A DNA stretch of 64,000 nt from Candidatus Nanohaloarchaea archaeon (GCA_013343275.1 CP046106.1:62001-126000), one strand, 5' to 3'; shown: positions 34,741 through 43,560, counted from the stretch's first letter. Translations and numbers: made by a program. Notes: generated by a model from the letters alone, not told the origin.

Positions 34741-34750
34741 ATAATTTAAC
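34741..34750 (+). promoter_or_regulatory. TATA box, leaderless promoter of the AI-2E-family gene
   Basis: ATAATTTAAC ends 23 nt before the ATG at 34774. Confidence 0.5.
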
Positions 34751-34773
34751 AGTCCTTCTGTTATAACTTGGAT

Positions 34774-35838
34774 ATGGATGAGGAAAAGCTCCGAACACAG
34801 AGAGAGACGCTGGTAGTCGCCGGCCTACTCCTTGTTGGAAGCCTTTTCATCCTGTACCCGTTCCTGGACTCCATACTTATGGCGGTAGTTGTCTCCTATC
34901 TGCTGAAGTTCGCACATGATTGGGTCAATGGCTACCTGAAAAATGACCTGCTCTCATCAATTACCGTTATCTCGGCAGTTATATCTACTATATCAATGGG
35001 CCTGTACCTCTTCCTGAACAACTTCTTCGTGATACTATCAGAGGTGGAGGAGTTCTCAGGCCAGCTCAGTAACCTGGTAACTAACTTGGTGATGTTCCTT
35101 AACCTCTCGCCCTCTTTCCAGCAGAACCTTCAGGACTTCATAGACCAGATGTCAAGCGAAGTATCGAACATGTTAATACAGATGTTTGTCTCCGCACCAT
35201 CACTTCTAGTTGATCTAGGTATATTCTTCGTAACAGCAATCTTCCTCTACCGAGACAGAGCCAAGCTCGGCAACCAGATCAAGGGAATACTGGATGAGAT
35301 GCCTAGGCCTGAAGAGAAAATACTGAGATCGCTACTCCATTCTATCGACAAGATCTTCCGGGGAGTATTCATGACCCAGATAATAGTAGCAGTAATACTT
35401 GGAATCGCAACAGGTATAGGCCTCTACCTGATCGCACTTCTGACATCGCCAATACCGCTAATCCCTCTATGGGCCTTCCTTGTAGGCGTAGCAGCTCTAC
35501 TCCCGCTTGTAGCAGCATTCATGTTCTATGTGCCGATAGGAGGATACTACATAATGGTCGGGCAGCCTTTCAAAGGAACTCTGATAATAGTATTCGGAAT
35601 ACTGGCGCTTAACGTAATGACGGAAATATTCCTCAGACCTTACATCGGGTCCAAACAGATGGAGGAACACCCGCTGGTAGTATTCCTTGGTTTCCTAGCA
35701 GGCCCTCTAGTACTCGGTCTCAAAGGGCTTATAATCGGTCCTCTGCTGCTGATTCTGACAAAAGAATTTGTCCTGGACTACGCTAATCTAGTTTCCGACG
35801 AACCTGCTGGCATCCACAGTACCGACACGGAGGACTAG
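34774..35838 (+). CDS. AI-2E family permease
   Basis: 355-residue integral membrane protein with about eight helices: two at the N terminus, a third around 60-80, then a soluble amphipathic section (about 85-150), and a C-terminal bundle. The C-terminal signature PLIPLWAFLVGVAALLPLVAAF and the final LGFLAGPLVLGLKGLIIGPLLL are typical. Members have been linked to autoinducer export or, in some archaea, Na+/H+ antiport; a Na+/H+ role would suit a halophile but is not shown. The frame also opens at a TTG (34768); the ATG at 34774 is chosen by promoter spacing. The 3' end overlaps the convergent nob1 by 56 nt. Confidence 0.85.
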   Translation: MDEEKLRTQRETLVVAGLLLVGSLFILYPFLDSILMAVVVSYLLKFAHDWVNGYLKNDLLSSITVISAVISTISMGLYLFLNNFFVILSEVEEFSGQLSNLVTNLVMFLNLSPSFQQNLQDFIDQMSSEVSNMLIQMFVSAPSLLVDLGIFFVTAIFLYRDRAKLGNQIKGILDEMPRPEEKILRSLLHSIDKIFRGVFMTQIIVAVILGIATGIGLYLIALLTSPIPLIPLWAFLVGVAALLPLVAAFMFYVPIGGYYIMVGQPFKGTLIIVFGILALNVMTEIFLRPYIGSKQMEEHPLVVFLGFLAGPLVLGLKGLIIGPLLLILTKEFVLDYANLVSDEPAGIHSTDTED

Positions 35839-36229
35839 AAATCTCTCTACCACAGTTACTGCATACAGTTTTCCACTCCAGTTTCTCATCAATTCTGTCC
35901 TCAAGAAAACCTTCAACATCGGCACCCAGGTGGAGACCTAGATTCTGAAGATCCTTGTCATCGGTAACCAGTGCCTGATCAAGTGTAAGAGCCAGTGCCA
36001 ACAGTTTCTCATCGGTATCCGAGGTAGCGGCCTCTATCTTTTCAGACCTCTCCTGAACCTTCTCAAATATCTCCGGATCAGGCTGCGAAACCTGAAGGTC
36101 CAGCAGGTCGGCCTTCATACTGGCCTCACTGCTCTTCATCTCCTCCATCACTTCGGGAACTGTGTAGGCCTTCTTGAATCTCTGGTCGGCCCTGCCATGA
36201 ATGATTACGTTGGCATCGACAACTACCAT
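35783..36229 (-). CDS. nob1: Ribosome maturation endonuclease Nob1 (PIN domain + zinc ribbon)
   Basis: 148 residues: a PIN nuclease domain starting MVVVDANVIIHG with the catalytic Asp, further acidic residues near 85-100 (SDTDEKLLALAL, VTDDKDLQNL), and a C-terminal zinc ribbon CSNCG...CRYCG. This is the compact archaeal Nob1, which trims the 3' end of 16S rRNA. The frame extends to 36295, but the ATG at 36229 begins exactly at the PIN first strand and has a TATA-like run about 25-33 nt upstream. It is divergent from the histone gene. Confidence 0.9.
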   Translation of the reverse strand: MVVVDANVIIHGRADQRFKKAYTVPEVMEEMKSSEASMKADLLDLQVSQPDPEIFEKVQERSEKIEAATSDTDEKLLALALTLDQALVTDDKDLQNLGLHLGADVEGFLEDRIDEKLEWKTVCSNCGREISSPPCRYCGCQQVRRKLD

Positions 36230-36255
36230 ATGGAACTCTGAAAGACCTATCCTTA

Positions 36256-36269
36256 TTAAAAAATATTTT
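36256..36269. promoter_or_regulatory. AT-rich divergent promoter between nob1 and the histone gene
   Basis: TTAAAAAATATTTT is nearly palindromic and lies 27-40 nt from the nob1 ATG and 26-39 nt from the histone ATG, so it may serve both as a TATA region. Confidence 0.45.
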
Positions 36270-36294
36270 GAACATGGTTTACCTGTGATTAACA

Positions 36295-36492
36295 ATGAGT
36301 CTACCTAACGCACCAGTCGAACGAATAATTAGAAATGCAGGCGCAGAAAGAGTTTCAGAAGATGCAGTTGAAGAACTAAAAGACGCTCTCGAAGATCTAG
36401 GAGAGGAAATTGCTTCTGATGCAAACGAAGTCGCCGACCACGCAGGAAGAAACACAATCAAAAAAGAAGATATCGATCTAGCTACTCGGTGA
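36295..36492 (+). CDS. Archaeal histone (canonical, HMf-like)
   Basis: 65-residue single histone fold without tails: LPNAPVERIIRNAGAERVS at the start, the long central helix, and HAGRNTIKKEDIDLATR at the end, where the usual GRKTI loop reads GRNTI. It packs DNA as dimers and larger multimers. It is more acidic than thermophilic homologues, as in halophiles. The aIF5A gene follows after 5 nt, with GGTGAAATAA overlapping the histone stop as its ribosome site. Confidence 0.95.
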   Translation: MSLPNAPVERIIRNAGAERVSEDAVEELKDALEDLGEEIASDANEVADHAGRNTIKKEDIDLATR

Positions 36493-36497
36493 AATAA

Positions 36498-36881
36498 ATG
36501 CCGAGACAGATTGAAGCATCCAAGGTAAACAGCGGAACATACATCATGCTGGACGGAGAGCCATGTGAAGTAAGAAGCATGAGCAAGTCCAGCCCCGGAA
36601 AACACGGATCCGCAAAGTGTAAGATCAAGGCCAGAGGAGTGTTCGACGACAAAGACCGGCACGTAACCAAGCCAGGGGACGCAATGCTGATGTCTCCAGA
36701 CGTCGACAAGAAGATTGGCCAGGTTGTATCCCGTGAAGGAGATATTGCACAGGTAATGGATATGGATACCTACGAGACGGAGGAGATGGAACTACCTGAA
36801 GACCTCAACGCTGGAGAAGGCGACGAGATCGAGTACTGGGTCATTGACGACCGAAAGCTTGTGAAAGGTCTCAACAAGTAA
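36498..36881 (+). CDS. eif5A: Translation factor aIF5A
   Basis: 127 residues. The N-terminal SH3-like domain carries the hypusine loop SSPGKHGSAK with the modifiable Lys35; an OB-like C-terminal domain follows. It relieves ribosome stalling, for example at polyproline. It requires deoxyhypusine synthase encoded elsewhere. Second gene of the histone operon, with a clear GGTGA ribosome site. Confidence 0.96.
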   Translation: MPRQIEASKVNSGTYIMLDGEPCEVRSMSKSSPGKHGSAKCKIKARGVFDDKDRHVTKPGDAMLMSPDVDKKIGQVVSREGDIAQVMDMDTYETEEMELPEDLNAGEGDEIEYWVIDDRKLVKGLNK

Positions 36882-36904
36882 GAGAACTTTCTCCTAGCTC
36901 ACAT

Positions 36905-36930
36905 ATTCCTGCCCTTCTTTTTCTTAACTA
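36905..36930 (+). terminator. T-rich terminator-like tract after eif5A
   Basis: Pyrimidine-rich CCTGCCCTTCTTTTTCTTAA follows the aIF5A stop, a typical archaeal terminator composition. Confidence 0.4.
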
Positions 36931-36959
36931 AATTAAATGAAGAACCCGCAACTCTCTAT

Positions 36960-38318
36960 ATGAACTGGGAAAGACTGAGAGAAAAAATACTGGAGGAAAA
37001 CTATCCGACAGAAGAAGAGTTCCAGAAAATACAGGAACTGTATGACAAAATATCAGGGTTCATTGAGGAAGAGTACGGCCTGGAGACTCATTTCGCTGGG
37101 TCAGCAGGCAGGAAGACATGTATGGCTGGCGACAAAGATATAGATCTATTTGTTCTCTTCCCTGAAGACACTGAGAGACATGAACTGGAGCAGAAAGGCC
37201 TGGAAGTTGGAAAGAAGACTTTCGAAAACTTTAACGCAGACTACCATGTAGAATACGCAGAACATCCATACAGTAAAGGCCGTATCGAAGGTGTGGAGGT
37301 CGAGATAGTACCGTGCTTCGATACAGATCCTGAAGACATACGGAGTGCTGTAGACAGGACTCCACATCACTCTCGCTGGGCAAGGGAAAACCTGGATGAA
37401 GAACAGAGAAAAGAGGCAGTACTTCTCAAGAAGTTCCTCAAGACCCAAGGCCTCTACGGTTCGTCTCTCAAGAGGAGAGGGTTCTCCGGATATCTATGTG
37501 AAATACTAATATCGGAGTTCGGTGATTTCAGAAGTCTGCTGGAAAGCGCTGAGGACTGGCCTGAAAGAAAGCTGCTTGACCCGGAAGACTATCATCCAGA
37601 GGGCCTTTCTCAGGAGCTGGAGAGCAAGTTTTCAGGCGATAATCTGGTGGTTGTAGATCCTGTTGATCCTGAGAGAAATGTGGCCGCAGTACTGTCAACC
37701 CAGAACTACGCAGAGTTCATACATGAGGCCTGGAAGTTCAACAAACAGCCCGGGATAGATTTCTTCCAGGAGGCCGAGCCTGATTACGAGAGGTTTGAGC
37801 TTGAGCAGGAGATCAAGGATAGAGGTGATTTCCTCGTGATCGAGTTCGACAGCCCTGAAGAAGTTGATGACGTAGTGTACCCGCAGATGAGGAAGGCAGT
37901 CTCCCGTCTGAAGTCCAAGCTGCAGAAGAACGATTTCCGTCTGTTTGAATCCGGGTTCTACGTTGGAGATGAGGAGACACGGGTCTTCTTCGAACTAGAC
38001 CAGCATCTGCCTGCTGTCGAAGAACTGAAAGGCCCTAGAGTCTTCCACGGAAAAGATCACATGGAGCAGTTCACCTCAAAGTACGATAACACGTTTATCC
38101 AGGGTGACAGGCTGGTTGCAAAGACGGAAAGAGAGTACACTGATGCGAGAAATCTGCTGAAGGACTTTATCTCACGTGAAAGGGATGAACTGAAGGAGGA
38201 TGGTATTCCGAACTATGTGGCTGAGAAGATGGAGGAGGCCAGGTTCACTGAGCCAGTCATTGAAGACGATAAATGGTTAAACTATTTGGCCGAAAAACTA
38301 CACGTGATCGATCAATGA
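36960..38318 (+). CDS. cca: CCA-adding tRNA nucleotidyltransferase (archaeal, class I)
   Basis: 452-residue enzyme that builds or repairs the 3' CCA of tRNAs. The catalytic head has FAGSAGRKTCMAGDKDIDLFVLF with metal-binding Asp60 and Asp62; a further catalytic Asp/Glu pair lies in GVEVEIVPCFDT. Neck, body and tail domains follow at normal length. The two tRNA genes in this window lack encoded CCA, consistent with need for this enzyme. The stop overlaps the adenylate kinase start (ATGA). Confidence 0.95.
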   Translation: MNWERLREKILEENYPTEEEFQKIQELYDKISGFIEEEYGLETHFAGSAGRKTCMAGDKDIDLFVLFPEDTERHELEQKGLEVGKKTFENFNADYHVEYAEHPYSKGRIEGVEVEIVPCFDTDPEDIRSAVDRTPHHSRWARENLDEEQRKEAVLLKKFLKTQGLYGSSLKRRGFSGYLCEILISEFGDFRSLLESAEDWPERKLLDPEDYHPEGLSQELESKFSGDNLVVVDPVDPERNVAAVLSTQNYAEFIHEAWKFNKQPGIDFFQEAEPDYERFELEQEIKDRGDFLVIEFDSPEEVDDVVYPQMRKAVSRLKSKLQKNDFRLFESGFYVGDEETRVFFELDQHLPAVEELKGPRVFHGKDHMEQFTSKYDNTFIQGDRLVAKTEREYTDARNLLKDFISRERDELKEDGIPNYVAEKMEEARFTEPVIEDDKWLNYLAEKLHVIDQ

Positions 38319-38893
38319 GCAGCGTAAATATTGTAGTAGGACTTTCAGGAGTTGGAAAATCAACAGTACTTGAAGAAGCCATGCTTCTCGCAGATGAGGA
38401 ATATGAAGTAATCAACTACGGCGACAGAATGCTTGAAACCGCCAAGCAGCAAGGCCTGGTAGATACCCGAGATGAGATGAAAGACATTGGAGTTGAGAAG
38501 TACAAGGAGATTCAGAAGGATGCTGCAGAATCAATAGTAGATGATGCGGAGGAAGCTGAAGATGGAAACGTAATTGTAGACACTCATGCAGCAATCAAAA
38601 CACCTTACGGCTACATTCCAGGTCTACCGAAATGGACTGTTGAGAACCTTGATCCCGAGAAAATAATTATACTGGATGCTTCCGCAGAGGAGCTCTACAG
38701 GAGAAGCCAGAAGGATGAAGACAGGGATAGAGAGCACGATGATGTAGAGGACATAGAAGAGTACAGACAGGTCGCCAGAGAAATGGCCTCAGCAGGTTCT
38801 GTACTTACCGGAGCATACCTCAAAGTCATAGAGAACAAGAAAGGAAAGGCTCAGCAGGCAGCAAGAGATCTTATCGACACTCTTAACGCCTAA
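38315..38893 (+). CDS. adkA: Archaeal adenylate kinase (AdkA type)
   Basis: 192 residues with P-loop GLSGVGKST (about 9-17) and the archaeal AK pattern YEVINYGDRMLETA and VDTHAAIKTPYGYIPGLPKW. It interconverts ATP, AMP and ADP. The ATG at 38315 overlaps the cca stop by 4 nt. The frame opens upstream inside cca, but the chosen start gives a protein beginning at the first strand before the P-loop. Confidence 0.94.
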   Translation: MSSVNIVVGLSGVGKSTVLEEAMLLADEEYEVINYGDRMLETAKQQGLVDTRDEMKDIGVEKYKEIQKDAAESIVDDAEEAEDGNVIVDTHAAIKTPYGYIPGLPKWTVENLDPEKIIILDASAEELYRRSQKDEDRDREHDDVEDIEEYRQVAREMASAGSVLTGAYLKVIENKKGKAQQAARDLIDTLNA

Positions 38894-38903
38894 TTCTTTC
38901 CAC

Positions 38904-39599
38904 TTAATTCTCTTTATCTTTTCCTTTCTCCAGGTAGTACTTCGGACTTACGACGATCAGGTAGGTAGCTACAACTGCTGATGTGAATCTGCCAAGTACG
39001 AAACCTATGAGACCCAGAGTCTGCAGTACGCCGCTGGAGGCTGCTGAAAGGCCGAAAAGAAGGAAGGAGAACAGCAGTAGCGCTGTGACTTCACGGCTGT
39101 TCTGTGAGGAGAAACTGGCGGATTCCCGGAAGCTCTCTATAACCCCGTTCCGGATCAAGGTTATCGGCAGGAAGTACGTGGCAAAACCTGTAGCTAGAAT
39201 CAGGAGCAGTGAGAGAGAACCTCCGATTACAAGGCCTGCGATATTTCTATTCATTATGTAGAGCGCTGTGCCGAGTACTGTAGGTAGGGCTGCAACTGCT
39301 GCTGCAGCGAAGAACACGAGCGTCGAGAGGAATATATCATCGGCCTTTCTAAGGGTTGTCTGAAAGCCTTCTATCAGCCCGGACCTGTTCTCCACCATGT
39401 ATGCTACCATGACTGGTACGAAGAGGCCCATGAATATGATGAAAGGTGCCGTGGCCAGGTAGAGATTGGTTTTCAGGTTGGAGAGTATGTAGATAAACCA
39501 GGCCGTGCTTATCCCGGTCGATATGAACCGGGGCACGAAGTAGACAGGCCTTTCCCTCAGCTCCTGAAAGCTTTCCTCCAGTATTTCTATCAGTCTCAC
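38904..39599 (-). CDS. Multi-span membrane protein of unknown function
   Basis: 231 residues with about six hydrophobic helices (near 15-40, 45-68, 88-112, 118-145, 165-190 and 195-220) joined by short loops, and a basic C terminus. The layout resembles uncharacterised archaeal integral membrane proteins of about six spans (permease-like, related in style to glycerophosphodiester-phosphodiesterase membrane domains), but I cannot place it in a family. The loop RNGVIESFRESASFSSQNSREV is characteristic of that group. Single gene convergent with adkA. Confidence 0.68.
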   Translation of the reverse strand: MRLIEILEESFQELRERPVYFVPRFISTGISTAWFIYILSNLKTNLYLATAPFIIFMGLFVPVMVAYMVENRSGLIEGFQTTLRKADDIFLSTLVFFAAAAVAALPTVLGTALYIMNRNIAGLVIGGSLSLLLILATGFATYFLPITLIRNGVIESFRESASFSSQNSREVTALLLFSFLLFGLSAASSGVLQTLGLIGFVLGRFTSAVVATYLIVVSPKYYLEKGKDKEN

Positions 39600-39778
39600 A
39601 TCATAGACTGTTAACCGGACACTCGAAAAAGGTTTGCCTGCTCAAAAAACACTTGTTTCAAATGAAAACAAAAGAAGTGTATTTATTGTCTCGTGACAAC
39701 GATTAATGGCTGTGAGGGCCTCGATTCTAATTTAACGGGTGGAAAAGGTTAATAATAGTTACAACCCCTACTGGGATT
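39600..39778. other. Intergenic region upstream of the 93-residue gene
   Basis: 179 bases without a convincing gene. A TATA-like GTTAATAATAG at 39749-39759 precedes the ATG at 39779 by about 20 nt. An imperfect inverted repeat (CACTTGTTT at 39650-39658 against AAAACAAAAGAAGTG at about 39664-39678) is the only structure noticed. A 14-codon ORF at 39661 is not supported. Confidence 0.4.
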
Positions 39779-40060
39779 ATGGCAAGCCTCTGGGATTTAG
39801 GAAAGAGTTCTAAGGAGAAGCTTGCCGATGAATGGGAAGATGACGGAGTGCTCGAGGATAAAGTTAACGAGCACCGTCACAAGTTTGAGGATCAGTTCCA
39901 AGAAAACATGGATGACGAAGTACCGACACATCCATACAAGATTTACCGTGAAATAGTGGAATCCAACGAATTAACGGATGAAGAGCGCGTAGCTCTTGAA
40001 CAGATGAAGGACGAGTTCTCCGAAAGATGGCAGGAACTCAAGAATACTCACTCCAACTAG
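39779..40060 (+). CDS. Hypothetical small acidic helical protein
   Basis: 93 residues, mostly helical and strongly acidic, with His clusters (NEHRHKF, THPYK). No membrane helix, cysteine pair or known motif. Expressed from its own nearly leaderless promoter and followed by a T-rich terminator, so it is a monocistronic gene. The function is unknown. Confidence 0.65.
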   Translation: MASLWDLGKSSKEKLADEWEDDGVLEDKVNEHRHKFEDQFQENMDDEVPTHPYKIYREIVESNELTDEERVALEQMKDEFSERWQELKNTHSN

Positions 40061-40079
40061 AAATTCATCGGCAGTAGCT

Positions 40080-40116
40080 CTCCAGGGGAGGGGACTACCC
40101 GTCTTTTTATTTTTCC
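40080..40116 (+). terminator. GC-rich tract followed by T-run
   Basis: CTCTCCAGGGGAGG can form a weak stem and is followed by GTCTTTTTATTTTTCCC at 40101-40117, separating the small acidic gene from the convergent Elp3-like gene. Confidence 0.45.
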
Positions 40117-40124
40117 CAATGATT

Positions 40125-41735
40125 TTACTCCAAATACTTGACCATGTAAGGCCCTTCCTTCTCGTATCCCATCTTCCTGTAGTACTCGCGGGTACCTACT
40201 GCCGAAATCACGACAACCTTCCTCTTCCCAAGCTCACGGGCCTTTTCCTCCGCATTCTCCATTAACTTCCGGCCGTAACCCTGGTGCTGGGTATCGGAAC
40301 CTTCCTCGCCGATACTGGTGGCCGAGCCCATAACCTTCAGCTGCCTGACAATCAAAGTATCTTCATCTATCTCAGACCTGAAGCTTTCAGGAGTAGTCCT
40401 CAATCTGGAGAAACCTAGAATAATATCGTTCTCGGTATCCTCGAAGCTGGCAAAGTATTCGTGGCCTTCAGAGGCCTCGTAATCTCTTTCAACTAGCTCT
40501 ATATTTTCTTCCTGAGGCTCGAGATCGTGGTTCTTCTTGACGTGGCCAACCTCTCTCGCTCTGATATTTCTGGATCTCTCATCGTTCTCCCATAGCTCCT
40601 GTAAAGCCATCTGCCGCATGTTTGTCAGCTGAGGGCCTGCGTCAACCTCTGTAGAAGGGATATCACGCATGACGCGTTTGACTCTGACGTGTGGAGGGAT
40701 ATGGTCTCTAAGTATCTCTTTTAATCGGTCCTTGGCCTCATCGTCGTCGATAGGCTCGAACTCTCCCTCCTCGTACTGCCTGTAAAGCTCGGTACCCTGA
40801 ATTACCTCGCAGGGATAGATCTTGACTTCGTCAGGCTGGTAATCTGCATTCGAGAAAGTTTCCTTGAACTTCTCGATGTCTTCCTCGTAGCCTTCGCCGG
40901 GCAGGCCGAGCATAAGGTGGTATGCAACCTTGAAACCTGCATTCTTCAAACGTTTCGTAGCCTCGATTACCGGTTCCATGCCGTGGCCTCTATTGGTAAT
41001 CTCATGGGTCTCATCGAATACTGTCTGGACACCCATCTCTACACGTGTACCGCCCATCTCAAGAATCCTATCGATATGCTTGGTCTCAGCAATATCAGGC
41101 CTTGTCTCGAAAGTTACTCCTACATTCCTGACATCTGCGGTCTCGTTAATCTTCTTCGCTTCCTCCAGAGAATCTGCTCCTTCAAACTCGTCAGGATCGT
41201 CGATCTCTTCTTTGTCTTTGTATGTGTTCAGGCCGTCGAACGCTCTCTTGATGAACTCTTTCTGGTAGTCCGGGTCCTGGAACGGGAAGGTTCCGCCCAT
41301 GATAATTAGTTTGGATTTGTCGATGCTGTGGCCGTTTTTCTCGTACTGTCCCAGTCTGTCGTGCGTCTGCTTGAAAGGGTCGTACTGGTTTCTGATAGCT
41401 CTCCGGGTGGCTGGCTCCTTGCCTGTGTAACTCTGTGGCGCGTCCTTTCCTTTAGGACAGTAAATACATCCTCCACCACAGGGGGCAGGCCTTGCCATGA
41501 TCGCAACGTTCGCGATACCGGAGAGGGTTCTCGTAGGCTTAGTCAAAAGGACTTTCTTGGCCTTTTCCTCGTCGTCATCTACGAACTCTAGTATATCCGA
41601 GTTTTTCGGGAGGCCTGGGAAACTCAGTTCTGAGCATAGCTGTTTCTTCCGGGTCTCTACATCGTCTTTATCCTCTATTTCGCCGGCCTCTATCTCCTCG
41701 ATAATCTTTCTTGAGAGCTGTTTTAAGTCAGACAT
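40125..41735 (-). CDS. elp3: Elp3-like tRNA uridine-34 acetyltransferase (radical SAM + GNAT)
   Basis: 536 residues. The radical SAM domain has its iron-sulphur cysteines at 86, 90 and 93 (PAPCGGGCIYCPKG) and family phrases such as MARPAPC, TFETRPD (about 208) and GVQTVFDETHEITNRGH. The C-terminal GNAT domain (about 390-536) has the acetyl-CoA segment GYGRKLMENAEEKARELG and the end ISAVGTREYYRKMGY. It makes the carboxymethyl group on wobble uridine. Elp3 works alone in archaea. Full length. Confidence 0.94.
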   Translation of the reverse strand: MSDLKQLSRKIIEEIEAGEIEDKDDVETRKKQLCSELSFPGLPKNSDILEFVDDDEEKAKKVLLTKPTRTLSGIANVAIMARPAPCGGGCIYCPKGKDAPQSYTGKEPATRRAIRNQYDPFKQTHDRLGQYEKNGHSIDKSKLIIMGGTFPFQDPDYQKEFIKRAFDGLNTYKDKEEIDDPDEFEGADSLEEAKKINETADVRNVGVTFETRPDIAETKHIDRILEMGGTRVEMGVQTVFDETHEITNRGHGMEPVIEATKRLKNAGFKVAYHLMLGLPGEGYEEDIEKFKETFSNADYQPDEVKIYPCEVIQGTELYRQYEEGEFEPIDDDEAKDRLKEILRDHIPPHVRVKRVMRDIPSTEVDAGPQLTNMRQMALQELWENDERSRNIRAREVGHVKKNHDLEPQEENIELVERDYEASEGHEYFASFEDTENDIILGFSRLRTTPESFRSEIDEDTLIVRQLKVMGSATSIGEEGSDTQHQGYGRKLMENAEEKARELGKRKVVVISAVGTREYYRKMGYEKEGPYMVKYLE

Positions 41736-41802
41736 ATTCAGGTATACAGGTTGAAAAGTTAAAAAGAAAAGTTAAAAGAAAACCACAGTCGCAACAGTAA
41801 AC

Positions 41803-42666
41803 ATGAAGAGAAAAATAGCAGTACTTCTAACCGCTTTTCTGATAATTTCAACAGGCCTTGCATCCGCATTCTCACTGAGTTCTATATTTGAGCCAACAGG
41901 ACAGGCCGCTGTAATACAGCTTTCTGGCAGTATAACTCCCACGGCTTCAGGTTTCAGCTCAGGGATAACGCCGGAAAAGGTAAGGACTCTGAACGACAAG
42001 GCCCGTCAGAGAAATGTAGATGCAGTTGTGTACGAGATAAACTCTGGCGGCGGTGCGGTAGTGGCCTCGAAGGAGATAATGCGTGCAATAGAATCTATGG
42101 AGGTTCCTACGGTCTGCCGTTTCCGGGATGTAGGGGCTTCTGGAGCATACATGGCAGCTCTCGGCTGCGACAGGGTAGTGGCAGATTCTGCTACTTTAAC
42201 CGGCAGTATCGGTGTTAAAAGCTCTTACCTGCAGTACACAGGCCTGATGGATAAACTGGGTCTGAAATACGTCAATATCACTTCTGGAGAATACAAGGAT
42301 CTTGGTTCTCCGTATCAGAATGCATCTGAAAGGGAGAAACAGATGTTGCAGGCGAAGGCCGATAAAATCCATAGAGAGTTCTACAGAATGGTGGATGAGG
42401 AGAGAAATCTTACTGAGGTCCAGCTTGAAGAAGTGAAGACTGGAGAGCCGTTCCTTGGTTCGAAGGCTAAGGAACTCGGTCTTGTAGATAGGCTTGGAGG
42501 GCGACAGACTGCTTACAGTGTTGCAGAGAATCTTACGGACATGAAGCTCCGTTTTACTAAGATTGAAACTGAGTCAAGCTTCAGCTTTTTCTCCTTGCTA
42601 GGAGCCAGTATTGCGGACAGTTTTCTCAGCTCCGATAGCTCTGCGTTTGAATCTGAGTTCCGCTAG
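41803..42666 (+). CDS. sppA: SppA-like signal peptide peptidase (S49 family)
   Basis: 287-residue membrane-tethered serine protease. A signal-anchor helix covers about 5-24. The catalytic Ser113 is in DVGASGAYMAA and the general-base Lys165 in SGEYKDLGSPY. The strand YEINSGGGAVVAS corresponds to the S49 oxyanion region. It clears cleaved signal peptides or membrane fragments. TATA-like and T-rich signals precede the ATG; it converges with the TrmB-like gene. Confidence 0.9.
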   Translation: MKRKIAVLLTAFLIISTGLASAFSLSSIFEPTGQAAVIQLSGSITPTASGFSSGITPEKVRTLNDKARQRNVDAVVYEINSGGGAVVASKEIMRAIESMEVPTVCRFRDVGASGAYMAALGCDRVVADSATLTGSIGVKSSYLQYTGLMDKLGLKYVNITSGEYKDLGSPYQNASEREKQMLQAKADKIHREFYRMVDEERNLTEVQLEEVKTGEPFLGSKAKELGLVDRLGGRQTAYSVAENLTDMKLRFTKIETESSFSFFSLLGASIADSFLSSDSSAFESEFR

Positions 42667-42695
42667 AAACAGAGAAAAGTAAAAAAGAGGGTATG

Positions 42696-43544
42696 TTATT
42701 CAGGTCTCTTAGGGCCTTCAGGCCCTTCTGGCTCCTCTGAGTGGTGCCATAGAACGTCGAACATTGGGCTGAGGGTTTCCTCGGCCATGTGATCGCTCTT
42801 GGACCAGAAAGCTGTTTCCTGAGTGTTGTGGACTTCGTCGTGAGTCATCGACATTGTGAGTGCATCGTCGTCGACAACTGCAAACCTTCCGTTTGGAATA
42901 TCGAACTCGTCCTTGTCCTGTAGATGCCTGACTTCGGCAAACTCTCGCAGGTCCTCGACTACATCGGCGTTCTCCTCTGTGACTGGTGCAAGAACTTTCA
43001 CATTAACACCGTTCTCCCTGGCTTCTTTCAGCAGGTTGTAATGGTTATCTCTTAGATCTTTGAGCCCTTCTTCAGAAGTAAGGATCTTGATACTATCATC
43101 AGCTTCCTGGAACATTGTTCCAACATGCTGATCGATCTGATGCTTGCCTTTAAGCGATCCAGACATCTCTGCAGGTTCTACAAGGTCGAGACCCTGATCG
43201 TAGAGCTCTTCAAGCTCCTCTACAGCTTCTGAATCCTTGAAGCCATCCAGTTTTCCAAGCTTCTCTTCCAGCTCCTGCCTGTGCTGTTTCTTGATATTCT
43301 CTATTGCCTGGTTCGGTGGTATGGCAACGTATTCCATGGGTTTGCTTGACTTTATGACGGCGAAACCTTTCTCGGCCAGAGACTCTAAAACATCATAAGC
43401 ACGTGAACGTGGAACATTAGTCATCTCAGATAGTTCACCGGCCGTAGAAACTCCTCTGCCCAGTAGAGCAGAGTAAATCTTTCGCTCGTACATGTTCAGC
43501 CCTATATCTTCAAGGGCGTCCAGTGTGTCTTGACTTGCGACCAT
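42696..43544 (-). CDS. TrmB-family transcriptional regulator
   Basis: 282 residues. The N-terminal winged helix-turn-helix (about 10-75; LNMYERKIYSALLGRGVSTAGELSE and NVPRSRAYDVLESLAEKGF) is typical of TrmB. A coiled-coil linker follows (about 80-110), then the TrmB effector/PLD-like domain (about 130-275; SIKILTSEEGLKDL, FAVVDDDALTMSM). TrmB proteins control sugar or metabolic genes; no target is adjacent. It shares the leader TTAGGTGTAAATA with tfb. A perfect 6-bp dyad lies upstream of its TATA box, possibly autoregulatory. Confidence 0.9.
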   Translation of the reverse strand: MVASQDTLDALEDIGLNMYERKIYSALLGRGVSTAGELSEMTNVPRSRAYDVLESLAEKGFAVIKSSKPMEYVAIPPNQAIENIKKQHRQELEEKLGKLDGFKDSEAVEELEELYDQGLDLVEPAEMSGSLKGKHQIDQHVGTMFQEADDSIKILTSEEGLKDLRDNHYNLLKEARENGVNVKVLAPVTEENADVVEDLREFAEVRHLQDKDEFDIPNGRFAVVDDDALTMSMTHDEVHNTQETAFWSKSDHMAEETLSPMFDVLWHHSEEPEGPEGPKRPE

Positions 43545-43547
43545 TTG

Positions 43548-43560
43548 TATTTACACCTAA
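43548..43560 (-). promoter_or_regulatory. 5' leader motif TTAGGTGTAAATA of the TrmB-like gene
   Basis: GGTG ribosome site 9 nt before the ATG, identical over 13 bases to the tfb leader. The TATA-like GGTTTATAAC is at 43581-43590. Confidence 0.55.

Noticed and set aside
39661-39705. 14-codon ORF after an inverted repeat
   Set aside because: Too short and without a promoter at suitable spacing or any conservation evidence.
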